NCBI RefSeq assembly: GCF_015351395.1
Contig: NZ_JADKPV010000001.1
Location: forward strand, 1-64,000
From: Savagea serpentis
GTDB lineage: Bacteria; Bacillota; Bacilli; Bacillales_A; Planococcaceae
Reading direction: 5' to 3'
DNA length: 64,000 bases
The notes under the pieces were generated by a model. That model ran no database searches and had not been told where the DNA came from. It was given only the letters and a program-made list of their open reading frames with translations. The position numbers and the translations under genes are program-made. Shown in pieces: positions 1 through 8,363 of this stretch (positions are counted from its first letter, which is position 1; each line of letters starts with the position of its first letter).

Positions 1-124
1 GAGGCTGGGACATAAGTCAAAATAGAATAGAAAAAATTACTAAAACAGAAAACGCATGAAATCAAGGGTTTAACTTTTGATTTCATGCGTTTTGAGGATT
101 TCGAGAGGTTTTGTCCCGCCCTCA
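1..124. repeat. Interspersed inverted-repeat element, copy 1
   Basis: The element starts with a terminal arm at 1-15 (GAGGCTGGGACATAA) that is roughly complementary to 109-123 (TTTTGTCCCGCCCTC). Inside it is a strong hairpin: 49-65 pairs with 77-93 (AAAACGCATGAAATCAA against its complement) around an 11-base loop. A second copy with the same architecture lies at 20094-20220. It looks like a small palindromic or MITE-like element without coding capacity. It sits just past the end of the reverse operon 157-1981 and could act as its terminator, since the minus strand has short T-runs after the hairpin. The left edge may continue outside the window. Confidence 0.75.
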
Positions 125-156
125 ATTCTAACTAGTTATGTCCTAGACTCATTTTT

Positions 157-528
157 TTACGTTCGTTTCATTAAAATTTGAATGAGTTGAACGATGACGG
201 CAAGACCGCAACCGAGGGCGGAAATGCTGTACAAACCGAGCATTCCTAAAGAGTCCGCATGTTCGGCGTTAGAAAATAAAAAGTTGCGGTACATTTCTAA
301 AAATCCGATGAAGAGCCCAGCAGAAAAAATCCAAAAAGCGATCATCCATTTGTAAAATAAAAGCAATGTCATAATGACGCCGACGGTGAAAGCGAAAATC
401 GAGAAGGCTAAATAGTTTTTCCAGCCGAGTTCTACTCCGAGTATCGTTCGCACGCCGAGTATGAGAAGGACGAGCGTCGTCAATCCGACGAAAAAGCCAA
501 TCTTCCCATATTTTTCATGCCATTTCAT
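157..528 (-). CDS. Hypothetical four-helix membrane protein
   Basis: This is a protein of about 123 residues with four evident hydrophobic segments separated by short loops and a basic C-terminus (LMKRT). I do not recognise the family. A longer reading starts at ATG 549, which overlaps the previous gene's stop as ATGA. An AAGGAAG sequence lies 7-8 bases before the internal ATG at 528, so I prefer 528, but both are possible. It is the last gene of a tight operon that begins with a YtkA-like lipoprotein, which suggests a role at the membrane with those genes. That is inference from position only. Confidence 0.6.
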   Translation of the reverse strand: MKWHEKYGKIGFFVGLTTLVLLILGVRTILGVELGWKNYLAFSIFAFTVGVIMTLLLFYKWMIAFWIFSAGLFIGFLEMYRNFLFSNAEHADSLGMLGLYSISALGCGLAVIVQLIQILMKRT

Positions 529-545
529 GTCGTAACTTCCTTTCT

Positions 546-827
546 TCATTTGCGTTTCGTAATTTTTTTGAACGTTTGAATAAATGTGTTCGGGCTTTCG
601 ATGACGTGAAAGGAAAATACCCCTTCATCCGTATGGACATATAAAAACCCGGATCCGTTTGAGAACGGTTTGTAAGAAACATCGATAATGGACGTAAAGG
701 AAAATGAACGTTCTGCGCTCTCAATAGAAGTTAAAGAAAGTTGGAGTTCATGAATATCTGTCGTATGAGCTGCGGACAATTTATCGATTGAACGAGCAAC
801 GGTTGAATATTGAATCGTCGTGCGCAT
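546..827 (-). CDS. Hypothetical protein, possible PH-like fold
   Basis: A 93-residue soluble protein with a clear AAAGGAGGGG site just before ATG 827. The stop codon of the upstream gene is immediately in front of this site, so the genes are co-transcribed. The C-terminal half alternates hydrophobic and polar residues in strands (e.g. SGFLYVHTDEGVFSFHV) and ends in a basic helix. This pattern recalls small bacterial PH-like domains, but I see no diagnostic motif and do not assign a function. Confidence 0.6.
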   Translation of the reverse strand: MRTTIQYSTVARSIDKLSAAHTTDIHELQLSLTSIESAERSFSFTSIIDVSYKPFSNGSGFLYVHTDEGVFSFHVIESPNTFIQTFKKITKRK

Positions 828-839
828 CGTACCCCTCCT

Positions 840-1277
840 TTAAAATGACCATAATACAGGTTTTGTCACCATGAGCCAAAGCATCATGAGCATAATCCCG
901 ATATAGATCCACGTGACGCGTCGCACATTCGACCAAAGCTGTTTGTTCGTCCAATGCTCTCGTTCGAACGCTTTCCACTGTTTCGAGTAAGCAGTCGCTA
1001 AAAAGAACGAACAGAGCAGCATGACGAGAACGGTGAGAACGACCCAAGACGTATGCCAAGGGTAAGGGCCGAATATTATTAAAAGGACGCCTGTCGTGAC
1101 GACGAGATGTCCACCGTGCATGACGACCCAGACTGCTTTTTGAATCGGCACGATGATTGTATCGCTTTGATCGATTCGTTCGCGTTCAGCGTATCGCAAA
1201 AGTGGAAAAATCATAAATAGTGGCCCAGTTGCTAAAATGGCTGAAACGATGTGCAAAAAGATAAATGTTTTGTACAT
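840..1277 (-). CDS. DUF2269-like integral membrane protein
   Basis: A 145-residue protein with four transmembrane segments, starting MYKTFIFLHIVSAILATGP. An early membrane His and HGGH (about residues 54-57) in the second helix are typical of the DUF2269/CopD-like group of small membrane proteins, which often sit near copper or cytochrome oxidase genes. The ATG overlaps the stop of the upstream lipoprotein gene (TAATG), indicating translational coupling. The neighbours (YtkA-like lipoprotein on the same strand, SCO1 protein across the divergent promoter) support a role in copper or respiratory-chain handling. The exact reaction is unknown. Confidence 0.55.
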   Translation of the reverse strand: MYKTFIFLHIVSAILATGPLFMIFPLLRYAERERIDQSDTIIVPIQKAVWVVMHGGHLVVTTGVLLIIFGPYPWHTSWVVLTVLVMLLCSFFLATAYSKQWKAFEREHWTNKQLWSNVRRVTWIYIGIMLMMLWLMVTKPVLWSF

Positions 1278-1981
1278 TAGCGCACATTGATCGTCTGCAT
1301 CGCTCGGAATGTCGCATCTTCGACAGGTACAACGACTTCCAATTTTGCAAAACCAGCTTGTTGGAATGTATAATTAGCGCGGTATTCACCACGTTCTTCA
1401 TTCGTCACTTCCAGTTCAACAAGCTCTTCATTGTCTATGTGTAAAATAAATGTTGCAGGTAATTCATTTTTCGGAATCCCTTTTTCCGTAATATGGACGA
1501 TGAGTGTTTCTTCTTTGCCACTTTCGACATCATCGGTTTGGACGTAAGCAGCGTACGCTGTTTCTTCTACTTCTTCGTATTCTTTCCCTTCACCGACAAT
1601 GACTTGTTTCACGGGCATATTGTGCATGCCACGAGCGGTTACGTGAATTTGCACGTTCATGATGCTATCTTCACCGAAAGTGTAGTCGAGCGTGTAAACG
1701 CCATCACCTTCTGGTACAGCTTCCATCATTTCACTTTCTAATTTATTCGTCTCTTCCCAAATTTCGTAAATGACTTCGTCCGCATCGTCGACTGTTTCAT
1801 CGCCTTGTGTGACGACAGTGTGTAATGTAATCGTCTCACCAGCTTCAACTCGCTCGGGCGTTTGCAGATCGACTTCGATAATATCGGGAATGAAATCCTC
1901 TTCTACTTCTTCTTTTGAATCATTTGAACACGCGACTAAAACGATCGCAAGCAGCGCGAATAACCAACTTAATTTTCTCAA
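1277..1981 (-). CDS. YtkA-like (FixH-related) lipoprotein
   Basis: A lipoprotein of about 234 residues. The best start is the TTG at 1981: GGAGG lies 8 bases upstream, and the product then begins MRKLSWLF with a lipobox LVAC near residue 18. The ATG at 1987 is too close to the Shine-Dalgarno. The mature part has an acidic linker and then two repeats of an Ig-like beta domain of the YtkA type. Each carries strings such as GDGVYTLDYTF and ERGEYRANYTF, with a final strand on a QTINV pattern. YtkA/FixH-like domains occur in proteins linked to copper and cytochrome oxidase assembly. It is the first gene of the reverse operon, divergent from a two-component system and an SCO protein. Confidence 0.65.
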   Translation of the reverse strand: MRKLSWLFALLAIVLVACSNDSKEEVEEDFIPDIIEVDLQTPERVEAGETITLHTVVTQGDETVDDADEVIYEIWEETNKLESEMMEAVPEGDGVYTLDYTFGEDSIMNVQIHVTARGMHNMPVKQVIVGEGKEYEEVEETAYAAYVQTDDVESGKEETLIVHITEKGIPKNELPATFILHIDNEELVELEVTNEERGEYRANYTFQQAGFAKLEVVVPVEDATFRAMQTINVR

Positions 1982-2053
1982 ACACATTCCTCCGATTTTA
2001 AATATTTTCATGATACGATAGTAACATGAACAAACGTTTCCTTCGTGAAGTCT

Positions 2054-2086
2054 GTTTCACATCAGCTTCACATTTTTTTGTGAAAA
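2054..2086. promoter_or_regulatory. Candidate OmpR-family operator (TTCACA-N5-TTCACA)
   Basis: Between the divergent starts at 1981 and 2128 are two direct hexamers, TTCACA at 2056-2061 and 2067-2072, exactly 11 bases apart. An inverted copy TGTGAA follows at 2079-2084. Eleven-base direct repeats are the usual layout of PhoB/PhoP-type sites. The adjacent gene encodes an OmpR-family regulator, so autoregulation and control of both divergent operons is a reasonable inference. Confidence 0.45.
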
Positions 2087-2127
2087 TCGTAATATCGTAA
2101 CAAAATTTGAAAGACGAGGTGTCTAAT

Positions 2128-2802
2128 TTGAAACGTTACACAATTATGATTATAGACGATGAAGCGCAAATGAGAAAACTCATTCGCACTTTTTTAGAAA
2201 AAGAAGGGTATACCGTTGTAGAAGCGACGGATGGGGCACATGCATTATCGCTCGTTGAAAAATTTTCACCCCATTTGTTCATCGTCGATGTAATGATGCC
2301 TTATATGGATGGTTTCACATTCGCAAGCGAAGTGAAAAACATCGCCGATATCCCACTCATCTTCCTCTCAGCAAAAGGAGAAGAATGGGATAAAATTCAA
2401 GGGTTGAAATTAGGCGGAGACGATTATATCGTGAAACCATTTTTACCTGGTGAACTGTTAGCGCGTGTCGAATCGGTCTTGCGTCGTTCATACAATGATA
2501 AGCCGACGACGGATACGTTAAAAGTAGGACCAATCGTCATCGATAACGATGCGCATACGGTCACATTAAATGGGGAACCTTTATCCCTCACATTGAAAGA
2601 ATTCGGTGTGCTTAATATTTTAGCGAAAAATAAAGGGCGCGTCTATTCGCGTGAGCAATTGCTTCATCTCGTATGGGGAGAAGATCATCAAAGTAGCGAA
2701 CGAACGGTGGATACGCATATTAAAACGCTCCGCTTAAAAATGGGGAGCGCTGGAAGTATGATTGAAACGGTTTGGGGAATTGGCTATAAGCTAGAAGGCT
2801 AA
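2128..2802 (+). CDS. OmpR/PhoB-family response regulator
   Basis: A 224-residue regulator. I place the start at TTG 2128, five bases after GAGGTG, giving MKRYTIMIIDDEAQM. The receiver domain shows the acidic pair D10-D11, the phosphoacceptor D54 in FIVDVMMPYMDG, and the conserved lysine in IVKPF. The C-terminal half is a winged helix (LTLKEFGVLNILAKN, then SERTVDTHIKTLR and VWGIGYKLE). The histidine kinase gene begins two bases after the stop, and an SCO1 gene follows, so all three form one operon. The stimulus is unknown. The SCO and YtkA-like neighbours suggest copper or respiratory stress rather than the cell-envelope signals of many similar pairs. Confidence 0.9.
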   Translation: MKRYTIMIIDDEAQMRKLIRTFLEKEGYTVVEATDGAHALSLVEKFSPHLFIVDVMMPYMDGFTFASEVKNIADIPLIFLSAKGEEWDKIQGLKLGGDDYIVKPFLPGELLARVESVLRRSYNDKPTTDTLKVGPIVIDNDAHTVTLNGEPLSLTLKEFGVLNILAKNKGRVYSREQLLHLVWGEDHQSSERTVDTHIKTLRLKMGSAGSMIETVWGIGYKLEG

Positions 2803-2804
2803 AG

Positions 2805-4202
2805 ATGAAAAAGTTAAATTTAAGTCAAAAAATATTGCTCATGTTCGTCGTAAGTGTCGCCTTTACGATTTTATTTTCTTTTTTCTTTATCCACTTTTTA
2901 TACTCCGAACTTTATTTGAAAAGCATCGAAGAATCTCTCGTTTATCAAGGGCAACGTACAGCCTCACATTATCATTACGGAGAGTTAAGCGATGATATTA
3001 TCGAGAAAATTCAATGGTTCAATGTCATTTCAGAGTATGAAGTAATAGCAGTAGATGATTTAGAGCAATTGTCTACTTATTTCCCCTATCAAATTAATTA
3101 TGAAAATTTAATCGATGATCATGACCGTGAACAGTTAGAACGAGGAACGTATGTCGTGAAAAATGGTTTCGTAGAAGAATTGGATCGTGAAATATTGGGG
3201 GCCATTTTCCCAATCAAAGGAGAACAAGGGCTCGTCGGGTTTATTTACATGTACATCCCGTTAGCGACGATTCAAGTCGTTTTCCAACAAAGTATTCCAC
3301 TGCTTGCATTTGTCGGAACGTTATTTTTCTTGCTTCTGTTTTTAATCGTCAATCGCGTTTGGGTATCGATGTTCGAGCCGCTCAGACAGCTTCAAGTGTT
3401 ATCGAAAGAAGTGTCGAAAGGGAATTATTCGAGCCGTCTGCAACTTGATCGTGAAGATGAAGTCGGTCAACTCGCGAATGCGTTTAATGCGATGAGTTTA
3501 TCGTTGGAAGAACAAGAGAAACGAAAAAAAGAATTTACGTCGAATATCGTGCATGAAGTGCGCACACCCCTTACATACATTAGTGGATATGCGCATGCAT
3601 TAGAGAGCAATATTTATGAATCGCCCGAAGAAGCGAAACAATATTTAGTGACGATTCAAAAAGAGACCGAACGTTTAAATAAATTAATGACGGATTTAGT
3701 CGAGTTAAATCATCTTCAAGAAGATATGTATACGTTGGAGAAACAACCGATTGCGCTCGCGCAATTGCTGCTAGATACGCTCGAACTATTTTCGATTCAT
3801 ATCGTGCAAAAAGGATTGACATTACAGACAAATATCGATGAAGATATCATTATGTCTGGAGATGCACAACGTTTGCAACAAGTGTTTTACAATACGTTAG
3901 ATAATGCGATTAAGTATTCGGCGGAAGATGGCGTATTGAATGTGTCATTACAAGAAGAGCATTATCGCGTAACGTACCGTGTAACGAATGGTGGCGTGAC
4001 GATTTCACAAGAAGATATCCATCGCATTGGCGAGCGCTTTTTCCGCACGGATAAGGCTAGGACAAGGACGACGGGAGGCACTGGACTTGGATTATCAATC
4101 GTTAAAGAGATTGTTCGTCTCCATAATGGAACGTTCGAAATTACGAGTTCTCCTAAAGTAGGGACGACGGTAACGATTGAGTTTGAGGAGGGAGAAGCGT
4201 GA
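2805..4202 (+). CDS. Sensor histidine kinase
   Basis: A 465-residue membrane kinase. Transmembrane helix 1 lies at about 9-32, an extracytoplasmic sensor region of roughly 130 residues follows, and transmembrane helix 2 is at about 165-185. Next come a HAMP domain (FEPLRQLQVLSKEVSKGNYS), a HisKA box with H250 in NIVHEVRTPLTYI, and an ATPase domain with N box (LDNAIKYS) and G boxes (GTGLGLSIVKEIV). It is the partner of the regulator immediately upstream. Its end overlaps the SCO gene by four bases (GTGA), so the SCO protein is translated with it. Confidence 0.9.
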   Translation: MKKLNLSQKILLMFVVSVAFTILFSFFFIHFLYSELYLKSIEESLVYQGQRTASHYHYGELSDDIIEKIQWFNVISEYEVIAVDDLEQLSTYFPYQINYENLIDDHDREQLERGTYVVKNGFVEELDREILGAIFPIKGEQGLVGFIYMYIPLATIQVVFQQSIPLLAFVGTLFFLLLFLIVNRVWVSMFEPLRQLQVLSKEVSKGNYSSRLQLDREDEVGQLANAFNAMSLSLEEQEKRKKEFTSNIVHEVRTPLTYISGYAHALESNIYESPEEAKQYLVTIQKETERLNKLMTDLVELNHLQEDMYTLEKQPIALAQLLLDTLELFSIHIVQKGLTLQTNIDEDIIMSGDAQRLQQVFYNTLDNAIKYSAEDGVLNVSLQEEHYRVTYRVTNGGVTISQEDIHRIGERFFRTDKARTRTTGGTGLGLSIVKEIVRLHNGTFEITSSPKVGTTVTIEFEEGEA

Positions 4203-4759
4203 ACAAATTCGCGTGGGGAGTAGTCATTAGTTTATCGCTCATTCTCGTTGGCTGTGCGCCACCAGAAGAAGGGCATCAAATCCAACCATTTACGTATATC
4301 GATCAACACGATCAACCGTTCGGAATGGAACAATTAGAAGGGAAGATATGGGTGGCCGATTTCGTCTTTACGAACTGTACGACCGTCTGTCCCCCCATGT
4401 CTGCTGAAATGGCAAAACTACAAAAGCGAGCGAAAGAAGAAAATCTCGATATCGAGTTCGTCTCGTTTACGGTAGATCCGACGATTGATACGCCTGCTGT
4501 ATTGAAACAATATGTCGAGACGTTTACCGATGATCCGTCGAACTGGCATGCGATTACAGGATATACACAGGAAGAAATTGAACGATTTGCGAGAGAAAGT
4601 TTCCGTACAATCGTTCAAAAGCCGGATCATTCTGATCAAGTCATTCATAGTGTTAGTTTCTTTTTAGTGAATCGACAAGGTAAAATTATGGATGAATACA
4701 ACTATATCGATGAAACGTATGCGGACCGCATGTTTGAACGCATTCATCAATTACGCTAA
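4199..4759 (+). CDS. SCO1/SenC-family copper chaperone lipoprotein
   Basis: A 186-residue protein starting at GTG 4199, which overlaps the kinase stop. It has a lipoprotein signal with C19 in LVGCAPP, then a thioredoxin fold with the SCO copper site: C60 and C64 in FTNCTTVCPP, and a distal histidine in VIHSVSFFLV near residue 150. SCO proteins deliver copper to the CuA site of cytochrome c oxidase or act as thiol reductants for it. Its place at the end of a two-component operon is unusual: Bacillus SCO (YpmQ) is not encoded with a sensor pair. Confidence 0.88.
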   Translation: MNKFAWGVVISLSLILVGCAPPEEGHQIQPFTYIDQHDQPFGMEQLEGKIWVADFVFTNCTTVCPPMSAEMAKLQKRAKEENLDIEFVSFTVDPTIDTPAVLKQYVETFTDDPSNWHAITGYTQEEIERFARESFRTIVQKPDHSDQVIHSVSFFLVNRQGKIMDEYNYIDETYADRMFERIHQLR

Positions 4760-4797
4760 AAAACGAAGTCCCTCCTTGTGAGGTGACTTCGTTTTTT
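4758..4797. terminator. Bidirectional intrinsic terminator
   Basis: AAAACGAAGTC at 4760-4770 pairs with GACTTCGTTTT at 4785-4795, with an inner CTC/GAG pair and A/T runs on both sides. It can end both the SCO operon and the converging aminotransferase gene. Confidence 0.85.
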
Positions 4798-4801
4798 ACG
4801 T

Positions 4802-5965
4802 TTAAAATAATTTGAGTTTAGCGATGCGTTGTACTGCTTCGACGAGTCTTTCTTCACTTTCGAGCAGACCAATTCGGACGTAACCTTCTCCGTATGTTCC
4901 AAAGCCGTGCCCTGGCGCTACAGCGACATGAGCTTCTTTCAGTAAAAGGTCGGCGAACGACTCACTCGTATGAGGAGCAGGAACAGGTAACCAAGCGAAA
5001 AATGACGCTTCTGGCGCGTGAACGTTCCAACCGATGTCGTGACAAGCTCGAACGAACGCATTGCGTCGCGATTCGTACATGGCGACGAGTTCATCTACGG
5101 CAGATTGATCTTCGCCTAGTGCTTCGATAGCTGCATGTTGAATGGCAGGAAAAATATCGATAAATAAATGGTCTTGTAGCGTATGAATTGCTTCAATCAT
5201 CTGTGCATTGCCGACCGCAAATCCGACACGCCATCCGGCCATATTGAATGTTTTCGACATCGAATACGTTTCGATTCCGACGTCTTTCGCTCCGTCCGCT
5301 TGTAAAAAGCTCACCGGTTTTTTACCGTCAAAGCCGATTCCACCGTAAGCGAAATCGTGGACGACCATAATGTCGCGCGCTTTCGCAAATTCGACGGTAT
5401 CTTCAAAGAACGAGAGCGGTGCGACAGCTGCTGTCGGATTGCTTGGGTAGTTTAAATACATCATTTTAGCGGCTTCTTTTACTTGTTCAGACAGTGCGGC
5501 ATAATCGGGTAAAAATTGATTTTTTTCAAGGAGTGGCATCGTCTCTAATGTCGCATTGACGAGATAGACACCGGATAAATAATCAGGATATCCCGGGTCT
5601 GGTAATAAAATCGTTTCTCCTTCATTTAGTAGAGCGAGCGGAATTTCAACGAGTCCTGTTTTCGTCCCGTATAAAACAGCTACTTCTGTTTCAGGATCGA
5701 GCGTGACGTCGTATTCTCTTTTGTAAAATTTAGCGACGGCTTCCTTTAATTCAGGGAGTGCTCGGAAAGGCGAGTATCCGTGATTTTCAGGAACGTCTAC
5801 TGCCCGTTTCAACGCTTCGACGATATGGGGAGGAGTCGGTTGATCAGGGTTGCCTCGTCCGAGTAAAATGACGTCATGTCCAGCTTCAATTTGTTCGGCT
5901 ACTTTGCCAACGAGCGTGGAAAAGAAATGTTCTGGTAATTGTTGTAATCGTTTCGACTGTTTCAT
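4802..5965 (-). CDS. mtnE: PLP-dependent class I/II aminotransferase, MtnE-like
   Basis: A protein of about 387 residues. The start is set at ATG 5965 because AGGTGA precedes it by five bases; the upstream in-frame ATG lacks a site. Fold-type I features are GRGNPDQPTP near the N-terminus, PDPGYPDY, YLNYPSNPTAA, HDFAYG, and the PLP lysine in SMSKTFNMAGWRVGF at about residue 235. The overall sequence is very close to what I recall of Bacillus MtnE (KMTB aminotransferase of methionine salvage). No other mtn gene is nearby, so substrate is not supported by context. It may instead be a general LL-DAP- or alanine-type aminotransferase of the same subfamily. Confidence 0.8.
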   Translation of the reverse strand: MKQSKRLQQLPEHFFSTLVGKVAEQIEAGHDVILLGRGNPDQPTPPHIVEALKRAVDVPENHGYSPFRALPELKEAVAKFYKREYDVTLDPETEVAVLYGTKTGLVEIPLALLNEGETILLPDPGYPDYLSGVYLVNATLETMPLLEKNQFLPDYAALSEQVKEAAKMMYLNYPSNPTAAVAPLSFFEDTVEFAKARDIMVVHDFAYGGIGFDGKKPVSFLQADGAKDVGIETYSMSKTFNMAGWRVGFAVGNAQMIEAIHTLQDHLFIDIFPAIQHAAIEALGEDQSAVDELVAMYESRRNAFVRACHDIGWNVHAPEASFFAWLPVPAPHTSESFADLLLKEAHVAVAPGHGFGTYGEGYVRIGLLESEERLVEAVQRIAKLKLF

Positions 5966-6056
5966 AAAAGTCACCTGCTTTTTTAGTTTGACCAAAGTAT
6001 ACAGACAATTGTTGAAAACGACAATGAGGAACGAAAAAATTCGTTCCTCACATTCA

Positions 6057-7868
6057 TTAAGCTTGTTCGATTTCGTCTGTTAATGTAATCAGTTCATCGA
6101 TCAATGAACCGATAAATTGAATCGTTTCACGAAGTGGTGCATCTGTCGTAATGTCGACTTTCGCCATTTGTGCGAGTTGTGCAGGCGTTTTCGTTCCACC
6201 CGCACGCAAGACGTTTAACCAATCTTCAACAGCCGGTTCGCCTTCTTTTAAAATGCGTTGGGAAACAGCTGTCGAAATCGTTAATCCTGCGCTATATGTG
6301 TACGGATATAAGCCCATGTAGTAATGAGGTTGACGCATCCACGTGAGCGCCGCATCGTCATCGATGACGACATCGTCACCCCAAAACTGTTCTAATGTTT
6401 CTTTTTTCAATTTATTGAGTAAGCTCGCGTTCACATTGTGACCGGTATCAACGAGTTCATAGACTTTACGTTGGTAATGTGCTTCTAATAAATGCGTCAC
6501 AAAATTATGATAGTACGTTCGTGAAACGATAGAAGAGATGACCCAACGTTTAAATTGCGGATCGGTTGAATTTTTCAATAAATGATTCGCCATTAACATT
6601 TCGTTCATCGTAGACGGTGCTTCGATAAAGTAGAGAGAAGGGCGAGCGTTGAAATAACTTTGATGTTGATGAGCTGTGTAAAAATGTCCGGCATGTCCGA
6701 GTTCGTGTGCGAGGACGAAAACATCTTCCATACTTCCTGTCCATGAGATTAAAATATAGGGATGACTGCCATATGGGCTTGAACAGAACGCACCTGTCGA
6801 TTTCCCGATATTTTGTGCGAAATCGATCCATCGCTCATCGTAAGCGCGCTCTAACATAGAGTGATAGTCGTCTCCCATAATCGAAAGCGCATCGAAAATG
6901 TACTGTTTCGACTGTTCGATTGAAACGGTCGGTTCATAGTTCGGGTCGAGCGGCACTTTTAAGTCAGCGAATGTCATTTTTTCAATGCCGTGAACACGCT
7001 GCAATAATTTTGCGTATTTTCGCATATGCGGTGCTAGTTCTTCCATAATGACATCGATTTGACGATTGTACATCGAGCGGTCGACTTGTTGGTCGAATAG
7101 TAAGTAGTCGATGACCGAATCAAATTTACGTAACGACGCTTCTGTTTTTTCACGTTGAATGTGCATATCGTATGTTTTCGCTGTCGTATGTTGATAGTCG
7201 CGTAATTTATTCGAAAAGGCGCGGAACGCTTCACGACGTTTTTCTAAGTTCGGATGTGAATCCCATACGCCTTCAAAAGAGACGTAGCTTAAAGGGAAGG
7301 ACTCATCGTTCACTTGGAACGGCTCGAACGTCATATCGACGAGTTTCGTCGTATTGTATAAGCTGTACGGTGAACTAAATGTTGAGCCGAATGCTTTTAA
7401 CGTTTTTTCGACTTCGGGATGAAGTTGGTGTGGGATAAAAGCGATCACTTCATTTAAATATGCTGCGAGTGTCGGTTCTTGCTCAATCGCTTGTTGTAAA
7501 ACGCTTTCATCTAATGTCGCAAGTTCACTTTCGACAAATGATAACTGGCTTGCGAGGCGTGAAGCGAGTTGACTGAAACCACTCGCACGCATTTGAGCGT
7601 CCGTATTCGTTTCGTCAACGCTTGAAGCGAGACTCGCATAAGCTCCGATCGGCACGAATTGCATGAGCACTTGTTCGTACGCTTGAACAATTGTAACGAC
7701 AGAAGAAGCATCCTTCATTTTTCCGACGTATTCATCATGAAATGTTTGGACAGCTGTTGTTAAACGTTCAATCGCTTCTTCGTATTCTTTTTCTGAAGCG
7801 AATAAATCTTGTAAATTCCACGTTTCTTCCAGTTTAACTTGGTCACGTGAGGGTAATTGTTGAACCAT
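6057..7868 (-). CDS. pepF: Oligoendopeptidase F (M3B zinc metallopeptidase)
   Basis: 603 residues, full length for PepF. ATG 7868 has AAGGAGG nine bases upstream. The M3 zinc site is HELGH at residues 388-392 (VLAHELGHAGHF), with the downstream glutamate in FIEAPSTMNEMLMANHLL. The C-terminal region GLYPYTYSAGLTISTAVS is also characteristic. The enzyme is cytoplasmic and cleaves oligopeptides of about 7-17 residues. It is monocistronic, with its own promoter region 7869-8010 shared divergently with a small membrane protein gene. Confidence 0.95.
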   Translation of the reverse strand: MVQQLPSRDQVKLEETWNLQDLFASEKEYEEAIERLTTAVQTFHDEYVGKMKDASSVVTIVQAYEQVLMQFVPIGAYASLASSVDETNTDAQMRASGFSQLASRLASQLSFVESELATLDESVLQQAIEQEPTLAAYLNEVIAFIPHQLHPEVEKTLKAFGSTFSSPYSLYNTTKLVDMTFEPFQVNDESFPLSYVSFEGVWDSHPNLEKRREAFRAFSNKLRDYQHTTAKTYDMHIQREKTEASLRKFDSVIDYLLFDQQVDRSMYNRQIDVIMEELAPHMRKYAKLLQRVHGIEKMTFADLKVPLDPNYEPTVSIEQSKQYIFDALSIMGDDYHSMLERAYDERWIDFAQNIGKSTGAFCSSPYGSHPYILISWTGSMEDVFVLAHELGHAGHFYTAHQHQSYFNARPSLYFIEAPSTMNEMLMANHLLKNSTDPQFKRWVISSIVSRTYYHNFVTHLLEAHYQRKVYELVDTGHNVNASLLNKLKKETLEQFWGDDVVIDDDAALTWMRQPHYYMGLYPYTYSAGLTISTAVSQRILKEGEPAVEDWLNVLRAGGTKTPAQLAQMAKVDITTDAPLRETIQFIGSLIDELITLTDEIEQA

Positions 7869-8010
7869 AATCTATTTCCTCCTTATTATTTCGAAATTCG
7901 AACTACTTGTAGTATACGAAAAAGTTTGAAAAGAAGTAAAGGAAAAATGAAACCAATTGAGAATCTATTCGTATATAAGATACAAAGTAAAAGAGAAAAG
8001 GGTGATTAAT

Positions 8011-8322
8011 ATGACTTCTCAAGATAAAGGAACAAGAATCATTTTACATTTAAGTGCACTGTTCGTACCGTTTTTAGGGCCGCTCATTATTTATTTCGTA
8101 CAAGACGACGCTTTAACGAAAAAGCTCGCTGTACAAGCGATGATTTTTAACGCGATTATGTGGATATGTATCGCCGTTTCAACATTTTTCTCTTGGTTTA
8201 TTATCGGGATTCCATTTTTAATTTTCTTCGGAATTGTAGAAATTGCAGTACCGATTATTGGCGCGATTAAAACGATGAACGACGAAGTGTATCAATATCC
8301 AATCGTCAAACATTTTCTCTAA
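8011..8322 (+). CDS. DUF4870 (Tic20-like) small membrane protein
   Basis: 103 residues from ATG 8011, which follows AAAGGGTGAT; the earlier in-frame codons lack a site. Three hydrophobic helices surround the family signature: HLSALFVPFLGPLIIYFVQ in helix 1 and a final helix followed by PIIGAIKTMNDEVYQYP. Members of DUF4870 are widespread, with no firm function. It is followed by a terminator and is monocistronic. Confidence 0.8.
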   Translation: MTSQDKGTRIILHLSALFVPFLGPLIIYFVQDDALTKKLAVQAMIFNAIMWICIAVSTFFSWFIIGIPFLIFFGIVEIAVPIIGAIKTMNDEVYQYPIVKHFL

Positions 8323-8324
8323 TA

Positions 8325-8361
8325 AAAACGTCCGATTCTTTTTAAGGATCGGACGTTTTTT
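8325..8361. terminator. Bidirectional intrinsic terminator
   Basis: AAAACGTCCGAT (8325-8336) pairs with ATCGGACGTTTT (8348-8359), flanked by A and T runs. It separates the converging DUF4870 and MgtE_N-CBS genes. Confidence 0.85.
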
Positions 8362-8363
8362 TA

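Noticed and set aside
1493-1741. Open frames on the strand opposite the YtkA-like lipoprotein
   Set aside because: No ribosome site, low-complexity composition, and fully inside a well-supported gene; the same applies to the other antisense frames in the window.
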